DNA of 64,000 nt from Marasmius tenuissimus (GCA_029532415.1 JAQOTA010000052.1:2046001-2110000), one strand, 5' to 3'. Counted from the stretch's first letter, positions 43,375 through 55,359 are shown. Made by a program: numbers and translations. Notes: generated by a model not told the origin, from the letters alone.

Positions 43375-45342
43375 ATGCAGCGCGGACTCCCGATGGTAAA
43401 TTCGAGCAGCTTCTTCGCTCGCAAAATGGAGATTGATATGATTTATACAGCAACCCACTGTCGTGCTTCTGAAAGAAGGCACTGACACCTCACAAGGGAC
43501 ACCGCAATTGCTCTCAAATATCTCAGCATGCCTTGCCATTGCAGAAACGCTCTCCAGCACACTCGGTCCAAGAGGAATGGACAAGCTCATTGTCAATGAA
43601 CGTGGAGAAGCTCAAATCACAAACGATGGAGCAACCATTCTCAAGTTACTCGAGATCGTTCACCCAGCTGCACGGACTTTAGTTGATATCGCTCGGGCTC
43701 AGGATGCTGAAGTTGGAGACGGAACGACCAGTGTCGTTTTGCTCGCAGCCCAGTTATTGAAGGAGGTTAGAGGGTACATTGAAGAGGGCGTGAGCCCGCA
43801 CATCATCATGAAGGGCTTCAGAAAAGCGGCTGATTTGGTGCGTTTTTACGACCTGTTATTCTACTCGAATCGCGTCTCTAAATCACGTTAATCAGGCGAT
43901 CGAGCGAATCAAAGAGATACAGATAACTGTCGAGAAATCAGACCCTGAGTATGAAGATTCTTCAAGTCAAGTACGATCTCTGATGATCTTATAATTTGCA
44001 GACGTTTCCGTTCCCTTCTGCTCAAATGCGCTTCGACCTCAATGTCCTCCAAACTCATCCACTCCGAAAAACCTTTCTTTTCCAACATGGTTGTTGACGC
44101 TGTCCAGTGTCTCGATCAAGACGATCTGGACGAATCCCTCATCGGCGTGAAAAAAATTCCCGGAGGTGGTATGCAAGACTCGATGTTGGTTCGAGGCGTC
44201 GCGTTCAAGAAGACCTTCACGTACGCTGGAGCTGAACAGCAACCCAAATCATTCAAAAGCCCTCTCATTCTTTGCCTGAACGTCGAACTTGAGCTCAAGG
44301 CGGAGAAAGATAATGCAGAGGTTCGGGTAGAGGCCGTCTCTGATTACCAGGCCATCGTCGATGCGGAATGGGAAATCATCTATCGCAAACTGGAGGCCAT
44401 CGAGAAGACAGGTGCAAAGGTCGTTCTGAGCAAATTGCCCATTGGTGATTTAGCCACGCAATACTTCGCCGATCGGGATATTTTCTGCGCTGGTCGCGTA
44501 CCCGCGGGTGATTTGCGAAGAGTCGTACAGGCTGTTGGAGGTGCCGTCCAATCGACGTGTTCGGACATCACCCGGGAACATCTTGGTACCTGCGGTTCCT
44601 TTGAGGAGAAGCAGATTGGTGGGGAGCGTTACAACCTGTTTGAGGAATGTCCCAAAGCAAAAACTTGCACGCTCGTGCTGCGGGGTGGTGCAGAACAGTT
44701 CATCGAAGAGGTTGAAAGGAGTCTGCACGACGCCATCATGGTCGTAAAACGTGCGGTCAGAAATGGTGATGTCGTTGCCGGAGGTGGTGCTATTGAGGTA
44801 CGATGCTTTTTCGCTCTCATACTTTCGCATTGCCAAACATGAAATTTCCTGTAGATGGACCTCTCTGCACATATCCGAAAGCATGCTTTGTCGATACCGG
44901 GCAAGCAACAGCTCATCATGGCCGCATTCGCGAAAGCACTCGAAATTATCCCCCGACAGATCTGCGACAACGCTGGTCTTGACTCGACTGACGTCCTCAA
45001 CAAGCTGCGCAAGAAGCACGCTGATGGAGAGAAGTGGTATGGTGTCGATGTCGATGGCGCCGAGGGTGTTCGGGACAATATGGATGCTTTCGTTTGGGAA
45101 CCTGCTCTCGTCAAGTTTAACGCGATCAGCAGTGCTACGGAGGCCGCATCCCTGATACTGAGCGTAGATGAGACCGTAAGGAATCCTCAGAGTGAACAAG
45201 TATGTCGCAATTTTGCCTCTTCATGATCCTCTACTTATGTAGCGCGTTTTCTTAGCCCAATCCCGGCCCTAAAGCACCACCTGGTGCGGCGCAACGAGCT
45301 TTACGAGGAAGGGGTAGAGGAATGGGCGTTCCACGTAGATGA
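43375..45342 (+). CDS. CCT7: Chaperonin CCT/TRiC subunit eta
   Basis: This is one of eight subunits of the cytosolic chaperonin that folds actin, tubulin and other proteins with ATP. Exon 1 is ATGCAGCGCGGACTCCCGATG, followed by [20 protein letters not shown], which is typical of the eta subunit. ATP-site motifs are [23 protein letters not shown] and [17 protein letters not shown]. Later motifs are [56 protein letters not shown] and [20 protein letters not shown]. The extra C-terminal tail [16 protein letters not shown] also fits eta. About six exons, all in frame. Length is about 555 residues, as expected. Confidence 0.96.
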
Positions 45343-45568
45343 TGTACATGAGGACATAGATGAAATAGAAGATGTACGTTTCAATAGCGATACAGATGTA
45401 ACACTGACCTGCAATGCATCCGTTCGTCGGCTACCAACACCTCCTCCAATGAGGCTGTAAACGCGCAGTCGAAGTGATTATCGTTAAGCTTTCCGAATGA
45501 GTCGGCAAACAAAACCTTATACGAGATCTGCAAGATGTTCTGGTCTCTTGTCCTGCGACATCGTCGCT

Positions 45569-45985
45569 CTACTCTGCCCTCCCATTTCCTTTAACAGGAA
45601 TAACAACGATGAACATCAAACAACCTCCTTCACTCCTGAATGGACCGTGTTCCATCCCTGGCTTTCTATACGCGTAACTCCCCTTCCCCCATACCTCTCC
45701 CTTGTCTTCGTGCCCATCACCTGCGAGCTCCCCCGTTCCACTCTTTCTGCCCTTCAAGTCCCGCAAGTCTCCTTCGACGATGAAGATTTCTTCGATATAG
45801 TCATGAACGAAATTTTGAATCCGATTAGAAGTCTTTGGCTCCCATTTCTGAAGGTACGTCCCTCGGCCAGTCTCTGGGTTGAAGTTGAGAGTTGACTGGG
45901 TTATCCCTGGTTCAAGGGTCACCCATTCGCGAGCTCGAGAGGTGGAGGGCTCAGTCGAGAAGTTGTGGAATTCGTATTGGTTCAT
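45569..45985 (-). CDS. Small cupin-domain protein
   Basis: This single-exon gene encodes 138 residues starting MNQYEFHNFSTEPSTSR. The open frame continues upstream, but this ATG starts the conserved part. The beta-barrel cupin pattern is visible: GTYLQKWEPKTSN, then VHDYIEEIFIVEGDLRDL (metal-type His/Glu positions) and KGSYAYRKPGMEHGPF with the second-motif PGxxHGP, followed by GGCLMFIVVIP. This resembles ChrR-like single-domain cupins. The substrate or binding partner is not evident. It is convergent with CCT7, about 225 bp away. Confidence 0.72.
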   Translation of the reverse strand: MNQYEFHNFSTEPSTSRAREWVTLEPGITQSTLNFNPETGRGTYLQKWEPKTSNRIQNFVHDYIEEIFIVEGDLRDLKGRKSGTGELAGDGHEDKGEVWGKGSYAYRKPGMEHGPFRSEGGCLMFIVVIPVKGNGRAE

Positions 45986-46630
45986 CGTCAAGAGAAAGAC
46001 TTTGGCCGAGGCCCGATATGACGCTCTGATCCATCTCGTGACCAAGAGGGTGAGATGCGGCACCGTATCAGACTGGGCCTGAATATAATACATACGGTCG
46101 TAGAGAACAACTCATTCCATCAATGTGCTTACTAACAGACGGCTTGTTTTGATCAACAGGGCTGATATCAATGGGTGTTTGACTACCAACAGGCGAAAGG
46201 TTGAAACCCAAGCGCGAGGAGGGTCCTCGACGTTGGAAGATTACAGGTACTCGTGGCGCGGAAGGAAGCCACGGTCTCTCAGACCCAATTCACACATTCT
46301 CGTTCAATGAACTACTTAGCTCGCAGTCGCGACGCGTGTCGCTCTGAGTGAGGGCGGCTTCAGACCTGAGGGCCGAATGTTGCGGGCCCGATTAGACTTG
46401 GGAGGGACTGAATAGAGAGGTGAGGCGTCCAAATGTTCCACCGTGAGATTCCTTTACCTAAGCTCGCGCTATAATTCACGCTCACGGGGGGCTCACGCCA
46501 TCCCTAGGTGAAGAACGCAATATTGGAGGTCAAGCGCACCACACCAGAAGCCAAATGCGCAATTGATTTCCCATCCTGTCTTTTAAATAGCAAGGAATGA
46601 GCGATAAGAAACGTCTACGACATACCCCCC
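45986..46630. other. Divergent promoter region between cupin and MFS genes
   Basis: About 645 bp with no supported gene. The right half contains a short palindrome-rich stretch (GCTCACG repeats near 46478-46497). Confidence 0.4.
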
Positions 46631-49160
46631 ATGTCCTCGACACGTCCACCGGCAGAGGCGACTCAGAACGCAGAGTCGGCGAATGAGAAGACCTCGTCCG
46701 ATCTCTCCATCACCGACAAGGGAGATGACAGCATTCACAACGAGAAGCCGCCCCTTGGTGTACCCTTGGAGGGAGCTGGAGGAAATGTCTGGACGAGGTG
46801 GAGGCGAACCAACATCGACTTGGATAGTATAGCTACCCAACCTTCCGTTTTCGACGACCCGGCCAAACTGAATGTGTATCGGCCTCCTCCACAGTACGAG
46901 AACGCGCATCGTTTCGACCCGAATGCGAGGTGGACGTGGAGGGAAGAGAAGGTGAATTTCAGAGCTATTTTTACGCTGCGCGGTCACTTATCGGTGTCTT
47001 TTCAAGCGCGTTATCCGCAAGATCGACGTACGCATTATGATCTGGGCGGCAATAATGTTCTTCTCTTTGGATCTCGACCGCTCGAATATCTCACAGGCCA
47101 ACACTGATAACTTCTTGGACGACTTGAATATGAACACGAATGACTTCAACCTCGGGAACTCGTTATTCCGGATTTGTTTTCTCATCGCGGGTGAGTAGTA
47201 TACACGTCCCCGACTTCTTTAGTTCGTTAATCTGATACTATGGTCAGAACTGCCTTCTCAACTCATATCCAAGCGCGTTGGGCCGGATGTTTGGATACCC
47301 ACACAGGTTCCTATCCAATTATAATTTCCGTCCGAACGCGGTTCGACTCAGGTTGTGCTTCCAGATGACTCTGTGGAGTATAGTCGCTCTCTGCCAGTTT
47401 TGGCTCAAGGGAAGAACATCATTTTTAGCCTTCCGGTGAGCACAAAGATCTCTAAAGGTCCCATGGAGCCCTGTGAGCTGATTCCCATCACCTACTAGTT
47501 GCCTCCTCGGTTTCCTTCAAGGTGGATTTATCCCAGATGTGGTGTTATATCTTTCCTACTTCTACACCAAGAACGAATGTACGCGAAATCATCGTTTTTC
47601 GCCTGAACATTCCACCACTGACCGTACCTATGCTTACAGTGCCGATCAGACTCGCTTTCTTTTGGCTATCGAACTATGCCGCGGACATCATCAGCGCGTT
47701 TTTGGCAACGGCGATATTGAAGATGCGAGGAATAGGAGGATTGTCGGGCTGGCGTTATCTCTTCCTACTCGAGGGCATCCTCACACTGCTTGTCGGCTTG
47801 ATTTCGTTCGCTATGATGCCCGCGGGCCCCACTCAAACGAAAGCGTGGTACAGACCAAAGGGATGGTTCAACGAGAGGTAAGGGAATCACGATAACTTCT
47901 AGGTCTGCACTGACACCTGATTCTTTCAACAGGGAAGAGACAATCATGGTCAACAGGTGAGGTCCATCTTCATCTGTAACCTCAAGCGGGGAGTAACGAT
48001 TTCCTCAGAGTCCTCCGTGATGATCCCTCCAAGTCGGATATGCATAATCGTCAGGGACTCTCCGTCAAGATGATCTGGAAAGCACTACAGGATTGGAGGC
48101 TCTGGCCCATCTACGCACTGGGACTGGTCCACATGAGTGCGTACTTTTGCCTTCCTTGCTTGCATCCTCGCTCACATTCAGACTTTCAGTGCCTGTCGGA
48201 CCCCCTCAGACCTACCTTACCCTTTCCCTACGAAACCTCGGGTTCGACACAACCGAGTCAAATCTTCTTTCCATCCCATCAACTGTAATTGGGGCGATGA
48301 CGATGATTGCCACCGCGTACTTGAGCGAAATCATCGACAGCCGGGTCCTTGCTACCATTGTACTCCAGCTGTGGGCTCTTCCTCTCCTCATTGCTCTGCA
48401 TACCTTCAACAGGGAGACCTCGCAATGGGTGTATTTCGCAGTGGTGACTCTGATCACTGGGTTTCCGTATATCCACCCTATCCAGGTTGCGTGGGCTTCC
48501 CGCAATTCATGGAGTGTTTCGAACAGGTGTGTTGAATCATGTATGGGATGAGAACGCGTCTTGACCATACATCTCCAGGACGATATCTGCAAGGTAACTT
48601 TGTCCTACAAACGAACGTTTCCAATGAGACTCAACGAACTACACAGCGTGTATAACATGTTCGTCCAGCTTGGCGCGATAGTATATGTATGTTATTCGCT
48701 CCCCGCATCTTCCCAAGTTTTGTTCTCATTCAAACTCTCCATCAGGCGCAAATCTACCGGAACGAGGATAAGGTTAGCCCGCGCGTCCGTTGTCATCTTT
48801 GTTCCCGCTGACCGTATTTTCGCTCCACCTTCGCGATGATCAGCCTCTCTGTACGTGCATTTTCTTCCTCGTTAGATGCCATCGCCAATCCGGACTTGAC
48901 AGACAAGAACGGCAACCGAGCACTCATAGGAATTTGTTCAATGAACATCGTCCTGTACATCAGCACCTACTTCTTCTACAAGTACTTGAACAAGAGAAGA
49001 GAAAAAGTTTGGAATTCATGGACTCAGGAGGTAAGTCATGGCCACAATGGTTCTCGGTGGAAGGTCCATGCTGACATGATCGCCTCAGGAACAACGAAAT
49101 TATTTGGAGACTACAAAGGATCAAGGAAGTCAGAGGCTAGACTTCCGCTTTGCGTACTGA
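46631..49160 (+). CDS. MFS transporter, anion:cation symporter (allantoate/nicotinate permease type)
   Basis: This 12-TM plasma-membrane permease belongs to the Dal5/Tna1-like ACS family. Exon 1 encodes a long hydrophilic N-terminus (MSSTRPPAEATQNAESANEK to RWTWREEK). Spliced exons give RVIRKIDVRIMIWAAIMFF and LDLDRSNISQANTDNF, the TM1 signature, then GFLQGGFIPDVVLYLSYFYT, IRLAFFWLSNYAADIISAFL, GWRYLFLLEGILTLLVGL, PQTYLTLSLRNLGFDTTESN and a C-terminal NKNGNRALIGIC-like segment. One internal exon is only 24 nt (EETIMVNR). The end RLDFRFAY-stop is typical for the family. The substrate (vitamin, allantoate or another organic anion) cannot be settled. The last codons and 3' flank are duplicated downstream. 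Confidence 0.9.
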
Positions 49161-49410
49161 AAACTTGTCGTGGCGAGTCGTAGCATGGAGGGTAATAAAA
49201 AAATCCAATCCTTCTTTTAGTAGTGACCTCCGCAGTACTCGAAACTGCTACTATTTGGCGTCGTTCGGTAGTTGAAACCAAACGCGCTACCATTGCTCCA
49301 GGAAGCCAGCGATGGTGAGTAGCACCTAGCACTTGTCGATGTCGGGATTTCCTGGGGAATCGCCGCGGGCACTTTACGTTGAAAGTTTTCTGCCACGTGC
49401 CTTGACGTGT
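49135..49410. repeat. Direct repeat unit 1: end of MFS gene and its 3' flank
   Basis: This begins at the codons for RLDFRFAY and runs through the stop. It matches 49460-49725. Shared blocks include GTGACCTCCGCAGTACTCGA and AAACGCGCTACCATTGC. Confidence 0.8.
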
Positions 49411-49459
49411 TTTCATTCAAACTCTCTGGCAGACCGCGCATAAATCGACCGACCGAGAA

Positions 49460-49725
49460 GGTTAGACTTCCCACTTTGCGTACTGGAAACTCGTCCGGGC
49501 AGGCTGCAGAATACGTAGGCCATGACAACAAAAAACACTAAACTTTATACTTCAGTGACCTCCGCAGTACTCGAAACTGCAACCTTTTGGTGTCGTCTGG
49601 TGATCGAAGCCAAACGCGCTACCATTGCGCCAGGAAGCCAGTAAATTTAATAGCTTTTGATAACTAGTACTCCTCGGTTCCGAAGAGATTGTCGTGGGCA
49701 TTTTACGTCAATTGAGATTTATGGA
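49460..49725. repeat. Direct repeat unit 2: degenerate copy of the MFS gene end
   Basis: This reads GGTTAGACTTCCCACTTTGC where the gene has GGCTAGACTTCCGCTTTGCG, so it is a broken duplicate of the terminal codons (the stop is now CTGGAA) plus flank, offset by about 325 bp. Confidence 0.8.
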
Positions 49726-50718
49726 GGAACTTGCTCAATACCTATCTGAGCCAGTCCACATACACTGTAAGATTGTCTGTTCCAAAACTACGAGCATGAA
49801 GGTTGTAGATACTATTACAGTAGATTCACGCTCAACTCTTGTAGGAACATCTGCAGCTCAACTCTTCGTTGGTCCACCCAAAACTTCAAAACGAAATCCT
49901 GGGGGGAAGAAAAGAACTGATTCAATCTTCCACGGACGTAACAGGCCATCGATGTTGAAGAATATCGACGGCCTTGACTTGTCTGTGGCACAGGAACTCG
50001 GAACTTGCTCCGACTCAGTGTTGTCTGAACATCGGTTGGAATGAATATGAAGAACGGTCAAGGAGGCAAGGAGGATTGCGAGCGTGCCAAAACAAGTTTA
50101 TTCGCGATGTTTAGGGTAGGTCTACACATACTACAATAAGTAGCTTTAGGGTTAGGGTTAGGAGACCGGACCGGCATAAAAAAAGGAGCCCGCCTAGCCA
50201 GAGTGGCCGTGGCAGGACAGGGAAATATTGAGACGGTGCATGAGCCGAAGCCCATACAAACCGCAGACACCCTCTGTATGGACAAGGTCGCCGTGCTATG
50301 AAGGATTTCCACGGCCCACAAACCGCAGTACGTGAAGGGGCTTGTGCCATCAAGGTAAGTATGAGGTGCCAACATGTCCGACCCTTGCTTTTATACTTTT
50401 CCGTGTGCGCACGGACCATTTTGATCACGAGCGATGGGGGTGTTCTTCTCGGCTATTTACTGCGTACGTTGCAGAGCCCGACGTCCTTTCAGCTTCAAGC
50501 TCAAGAATGAAAGTGAACAGAAAGATAGGACTTGGGACAAGTATTCCTGTATTGCAAGTTCCAATATCCAAGAAAGCATTGATTCGGAATATCTACACAG
50601 CATGAACACTGCTGGTATGTGGTATGTGTGTACAGTATACAGCGATACAAATAAGTAGCGGATTAAGATATTCATACAATTCATAAATTACCAATGAATC
50701 ATCCATCCGAAGAACGAA
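49726..50718. other. Gene-poor region between MFS and pantothenate kinase genes
   Basis: A frame at about 49724-50044 (+) encodes EELAQYLSEPVHIHCKIV and similar sequence with no recognised domain. The region also holds a short telomere-like tract. No gene can be supported. Confidence 0.4.
50146..50162 (+). repeat. Short interstitial telomere-like repeat (TTAGGG)
   Basis: Two full TTAGGG units followed by TTAGG. A further TTTAGGGTAGG lies 35 bp upstream at 50110-50120. TTAGGG is the telomere unit of most basidiomycetes. The tract is short and could be chance. Confidence 0.6.
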
Positions 50719-52547
50719 TCAAGCTGTCGATTCTGTCGTCTGTTCTTCCGGTGCTATTGTCTTGATCCATGCTCCAATTGAACCGCTGGAACGGAAATGA
50801 AGAGGTCAGCCCGGTTGATACGGGGAATGCAGACGAAAAAGGGAACTCACAGGAATCCTTCATGTCGGAGGAATAGAGCTCGTTTCGTGCCTTTGCTCCA
50901 GAAGCGTATAGCATAAGACAGCGTTGTCAATGTGGTAGCATGACCTGAATAGAATATTTATGGATCAGTCAAACGACCCTACGACGATCAATTCGGGAGA
51001 ACACACCTCGGATAAAGCAACCACCGAAATAGATGCGTTCTAAATTGTACTTTTCTGCGTTCATGTAGCTGGAGTAGACAACGATTAGCAATAGCCTAAA
51101 CGTACATCCCGAAAATTCGGGTACTCACGCAATCTGCCCAATGTTATTCGATACTGCGTAGAGCAGACTCTTGCTGATATCCTCGGGGGAGAACGTCCTC
51201 TTCTCGCTACCCTTTTTGAACACCTTTCCGAAGGAACTGGCGATAATCGACGACTTGAGTCCCAACCGGCCGTAATCCTGCCCATAGATATCTCCGACAA
51301 GCATGTCGACGGCAGCGTTATCGCCTCCTTCTGATAATTTAAGCATCTCTGCACAGAGATAGTCCATCGATATCAGCACCCGAAAATACGTGATATGAAC
51401 GGAAAAGCACGCACCGTCAAAAGAAGTTGCGGGTGTCAGGAGACTGAGAAGGCCCCAAAGTGTACCACCACCCAGACTCGTACCACTAACACGCTCGAAA
51501 CGACCATCTTCATCAACCTTTATTATCGACACACCAGATCCGATGTTGACGAGGAGACAAGGTAACTGAGCCGTAGGATTCGATTCGAACGTCACGGCGA
51601 ATTGCGGGGGGTTAGGACTTGGTCTTTCGAGGATCGCAGCTGGGGGAGCGGGATTGTTGGGGTTGGGTGACGATAGATGTTGGACGGATTGAATGAGTTC
51701 GTCGGAGAAATAGTAGACTTCGTCCGGTATGAGCGTTATAAACTTCAACCCCTCAATCAAACACTCCATCTCATCCTCCTTCCGCACCTCGACACACAGG
51801 GTCTCCTCAAACAGCTCATAAAACCTGTGCGCACCCCCACCCGTAGCCATGATCTTCACACCCTTCCTCATCTCCTCCAACGACACGTTGTTTATCTTTG
51901 CGGATCGTGCGATGAGGTTTTGGATGAACTCGACGCATTCGTGGATATTGTCGGTCTCGAACCTCTCGAAATTGAGTGAGCCGCCTGGGAAATGTTGCGA
52001 GGTCCTCCGCAGCATTGAGTCTCGTACGAGATCGTTACCGATGCTGTCAAATCCATTGAGGGGGTCTTGTTTGTCCAGAACGAGGGGGGTCAAAGCACCG
52101 TTGTGCTTGATACTCGAGCCCGAAGGTGAACCGGAGACCGGAGAGCTCGATCGTGGACTCGATATATCGCTGGGCGTGCTCGTTCCTCTCGTGGCGGCGA
52201 CCGAGGGTGAATCTGGAGGGTCTGGAGAGCGTGTAAAGTAGACGACTTTGGCTAGTGATCCTCCAATCTGGTCCAGGGAGATGAACGTCGGAATTGTGAG
52301 GTGTCGTGGTTGTCACTTACATCGACAGCGATGTGAGAGACAGGCTCTATGTAATTAGGAAGGTAGATTCCCCTGCTGTCTCGTGTCTAAAGAAGAGAGA
52401 AAGCAAGGAAATGTCGAGTTGAGAATGGGCTGGTACTCTGACCGGAGGCATACGACCACGTACCTCGGGGGATTCCTCTGATAAAATGACTGCGCCTCGG
52501 GTGTCGACATGGATAGCTTTTGCAGAGGGCAGTGAAGGCCCTGACAT
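50719..52547 (-). CDS. Pantothenate kinase (eukaryotic type II)
   Basis: This enzyme catalyses the first step of coenzyme A synthesis, ATP-dependent phosphorylation of pantothenate, in the cytosol. Spliced N-terminus: MSGPSLPSAKAIHVDTRGAV, then RGIYLPNYIEPVSHIAVDIG and GSLAKVVYFTRS, with the phosphate-binding DIGGSLAK. After a Ser/Pro insert come LNFERFETDNIHECVEFIQN, KIMATGGGAHRFYELFEE, LPCLLVNIGSGVSIIKVDED, RVSGTSLGGGTLWGLLSLLT and GDIYGQDYGRLGLKSSIIAS. The end is NIERIYFGG-like (LERIYFGGCFIRGH), then AIRFWSKGTKRALFLRHEGF and LGSIGAWIKTIAPE to a stop at 50719. Domain order and length match fungal and animal PanK. About seven exons, all in frame. Confidence 0.95.
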
Positions 52548-53920
52548 CGCGGAAATTGTTCGAGGTTAACGTTCGTTGTATAGAAAGAGAACAAGATGGT
52601 GGAGAACAACAAACTGGCGACGGAGTATATGGAACGACCGTTGTTGTTCACCCCCACCGGATTTTTAAAGACATTTTCGGATAAGCGAGTTTCCCGGGCA
52701 AGTGGATAATCATGTCATGCCGGCACCAGCATTTTTATTCCTTTGGACAGCCAATGGTACAGCGCTATATATACACTGAAGTAATCGCTATATATGCAGG
52801 AGAATAGCATAAAGAGTCCTTTCTAGTTGGACATGGCCAGCTCGGAACTCCGTAAATGCTTTGGTTCAGTTGGGCTAACGTCCAAGCCCAATAGTACCCA
52901 CCGGCTCAAAACGTAGCCGCGGCCGCCGCACAGTTAACGAGTGATTTTGGAGCTTTTTGGGGTCGGCAACGGTTCTCCAAAAATTCTGGGGAAAGCGTAG
53001 TCAGCACAAGTAAAGTAGCACATGTGCATTGAGGATCAGAGATGTGGGTAGCTGTCCATGACGATCAGTGCGTGAAACGTCAAAATGGAACAGCAGCTGT
53101 AACTGTGACTTGTTGGTCCCTAACAGTTCGGAAGGAGCGAAGACGCGGCGCCGGTAGGGAATCCTATTGGACAGCGGCCGTAAGCTCAGCTTTGTTGTAT
53201 CACCGACCTTGCGGGCAGTGTCAGAAATGTAAATGACGCTCGTACGATGCACATGCGATTGCGGAACCCCGATATGTAGGTGTTAAGATGATCTTCCCGA
53301 GGAGAACATCCAGCTGGCAGCCAAGGCAAATCGGGTTGGGGGTTGAGGGCCACACAATGACGAGAATTTTCTCCATGTAAGCTAAAGCTCGGGTGAGACA
53401 GAGAAGGGGGACCCGGCAATTGAGCAGAGAAAAATGAGAACACGCCAGAAATCGCGTAAGACCCATGGAAGTAATCAAAGAAGGGATTGCTGTAAACGAG
53501 ATCATGTATCCAACTTCCAAGCCTCCTGCCATCGGTGAACTGGCTCTTGTTTGGTGCCAGTGATCAAGATTTGAGGTTTCATTGACTATTCGAGGGACCC
53601 AAGGGAATGAGAAAGAGCTTTCGCCGCCGCTATCTGTTGCATAGAGAGGTCGTCAGCGCCAATAGCTCGAGAAAGTGGCAGGCCAACTCACTCCCTGCCT
53701 CGGGAGGGTTCGTCAGAGCTTTGTAAGCTTCAACCTCTTTCCATATAGTTGATAAGGCGATGCGGCCAATGCTGGCAACGATAGTGATGATGATGGTAAG
53801 AAAGCAAGACAGGGGTGGGCGGTGCCGAAAACGTGACGGCGTGATCGCGACGCGTCTTCCACAGGCGTCTTTCGAGTGGTACCGGCGCTTACACTGCTTT
53901 CCTCTCTACTTCCGCCATCC
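52548..53920. other. Divergent promoter region between PanK and WSS1
   Basis: About 1.37 kb. Short frames on both strands lack motifs. A small direct repeat, CGCTATATAT, occurs near 52763 and 52787. No supported gene. Confidence 0.45.
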
Positions 53921-55199
53921 ATGCCCGAGTCATTCGTCAAATCCTTCTCGCATCTGAAAAGTCTCAAACACTCTGACAATGCTCTCAACATGCTTCAAAG
54001 AATTGCTTCGTTGGTGAAGCCTATAATGAAGAAACACGGTTGGATCCTACCATGTCTAGCAGAATTCTTTCCAGACCAGCGTAATCTACTCGGTGAGTCG
54101 AGATCGACAGTTGTTGGTCAACGGCATAGCTATATATTGATGCTACAATAGGCCTTAGTGAGTTCTTTGCTCTTTTCGAAAGATTCGTCCACTCAAAGTC
54201 GAGAAAGATGTGAACGGTGGAGAGAAGATCTTACTCCGGCTACGGCCTCCCTACAACGCAGATGCCTTCTTGGAAGAGGAGGAAGTAGTTCAAACCATGC
54301 TGCATGAGGTGCGTCTACATGCTCCTACCCGTCCAACTGATGTCACTCAATCGCCACCCCCTCTAAGCTGACCCACAACGTACACGGCCCCCACGATGAC
54401 AAGTTCTACAAGTTCCTATCGGGATTACAAGACGAATATGACGCTCTCGTTGGCTCTGGATACTCAGGAGAGGGATTCTTGTCCAAAGGTCAACGACTGG
54501 GCGTTAACGTGTCGCACGACCTACCGCCACACCTTGCGAGAGCGAAGGCCCTCGATGCTGCGGAGAAGCGGCGTCAAATAGGACAGGTGATGGGCGGAGG
54601 CGGTAAGCGTTTAGGTGGGAGCAGTAAGATGAATGAGCAACTCAGTCCGAGAGAATTGGCTGCCCGAGTGAGTGCCACAAAGATCAACGGCCACGATTCT
54701 GGATTACTCACGAGTCTCTTGACGTCTGTAGGCTGCCGAGCGTCGAGCTTGTGATGACAAAGCTTGCGGCCAAGGTGACCTTGCCCAACGAGAGGCTGAG
54801 AAGGCCTCCAAAGATAGCATCCAGAACGACGTTATCGACCTTACCCTAGATGACTCGGACGACGAAGAGGAAGATTTCGAGATTACCGTCGTCAACAAAC
54901 CCCCGGTCGCGTCCAAGAAAGCCAGGCCACCTTCACCCTCACTAGACGTGTCGAGCACCAAGAAGAGCCGACCGAACTTACGAAGTCCTCAAACCTCAGC
55001 TAGCTGTAGTACCGGATGGTCCTGTCCCGTCTGCACTCTTGTGAACCAAGAAATGGCTTTACAGTGTGACGCTTGCTTGACGACGCGTCCCGTCAAGCAA
55101 CTCTCGACCGGTTGGACGTGTTTGAGCTGTGCAGAGAGTGGAATATCTCACGACCTATGGTGCTGCACTTTTTGTGGCGCGATTAAGACCAGTAGTTGA
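53921..55199 (+). CDS. WSS1: Wss1/SPRTN-like DNA-protein crosslink protease (WLM domain)
   Basis: This SUMO-linked metalloprotease degrades proteins crosslinked to DNA. Five exons (53921-54092, 54152-54157, 54208-54308, 54368-54667, 54732-55199) sum to 349 codons, all phases consistent. WLM domain: MPESFVKSFSHLKSLKHSDN, FFPDQRNLLGLNVNGGEKIL, LRLRPPYNADAFLEEEEV, and the zinc site HELTHNVHGPHDDKFYKFL (HExxH with a third His). An intron lies between HE and LTH. A later stretch VIDLTLDDSDDEEED is a good SUMO-interacting motif. The C-terminus has one RanBP2-type zinc finger (WSCPVCTLVNQEMALQCDAC) and a second, degenerate one (WTCLSCAESG, CTFCG). Exon 2 is a 6-nt microexon that encodes the end of LLGL. 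Confidence 0.93.
54152..54157 (+). other. 6-nt microexon of WSS1
   Basis: GCCTTA is flanked by an AATAG acceptor and a GTGAGT donor. Including it gives LLGLNVN, the conserved WLM sequence, between CTC G and AT GTG AAC. Skipping it stays in frame and changes GLN to D. Confidence 0.75.
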
Positions 55200-55359
55200 T
55201 CTTGCTTACATCGATCGTGTTTGTTTTTGCTGTCTGTAACATAGATTGTGGCGCTATCTTGTGTATAGAGGACGATCGGTACATGTGTCAAGGCATTCGT
55301 TGCTCCATCCTTCATACGTACTCTAGAATCTTCAGCTGTTTTCCCAACAAGTTCACGAT

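Noticed and set aside
49694..50044. 116-codon plus-strand frame after the MFS tail repeat
   Set aside because: The first part lies in the degenerate repeat and the rest has no recognisable domain. The start codon is not ATG.
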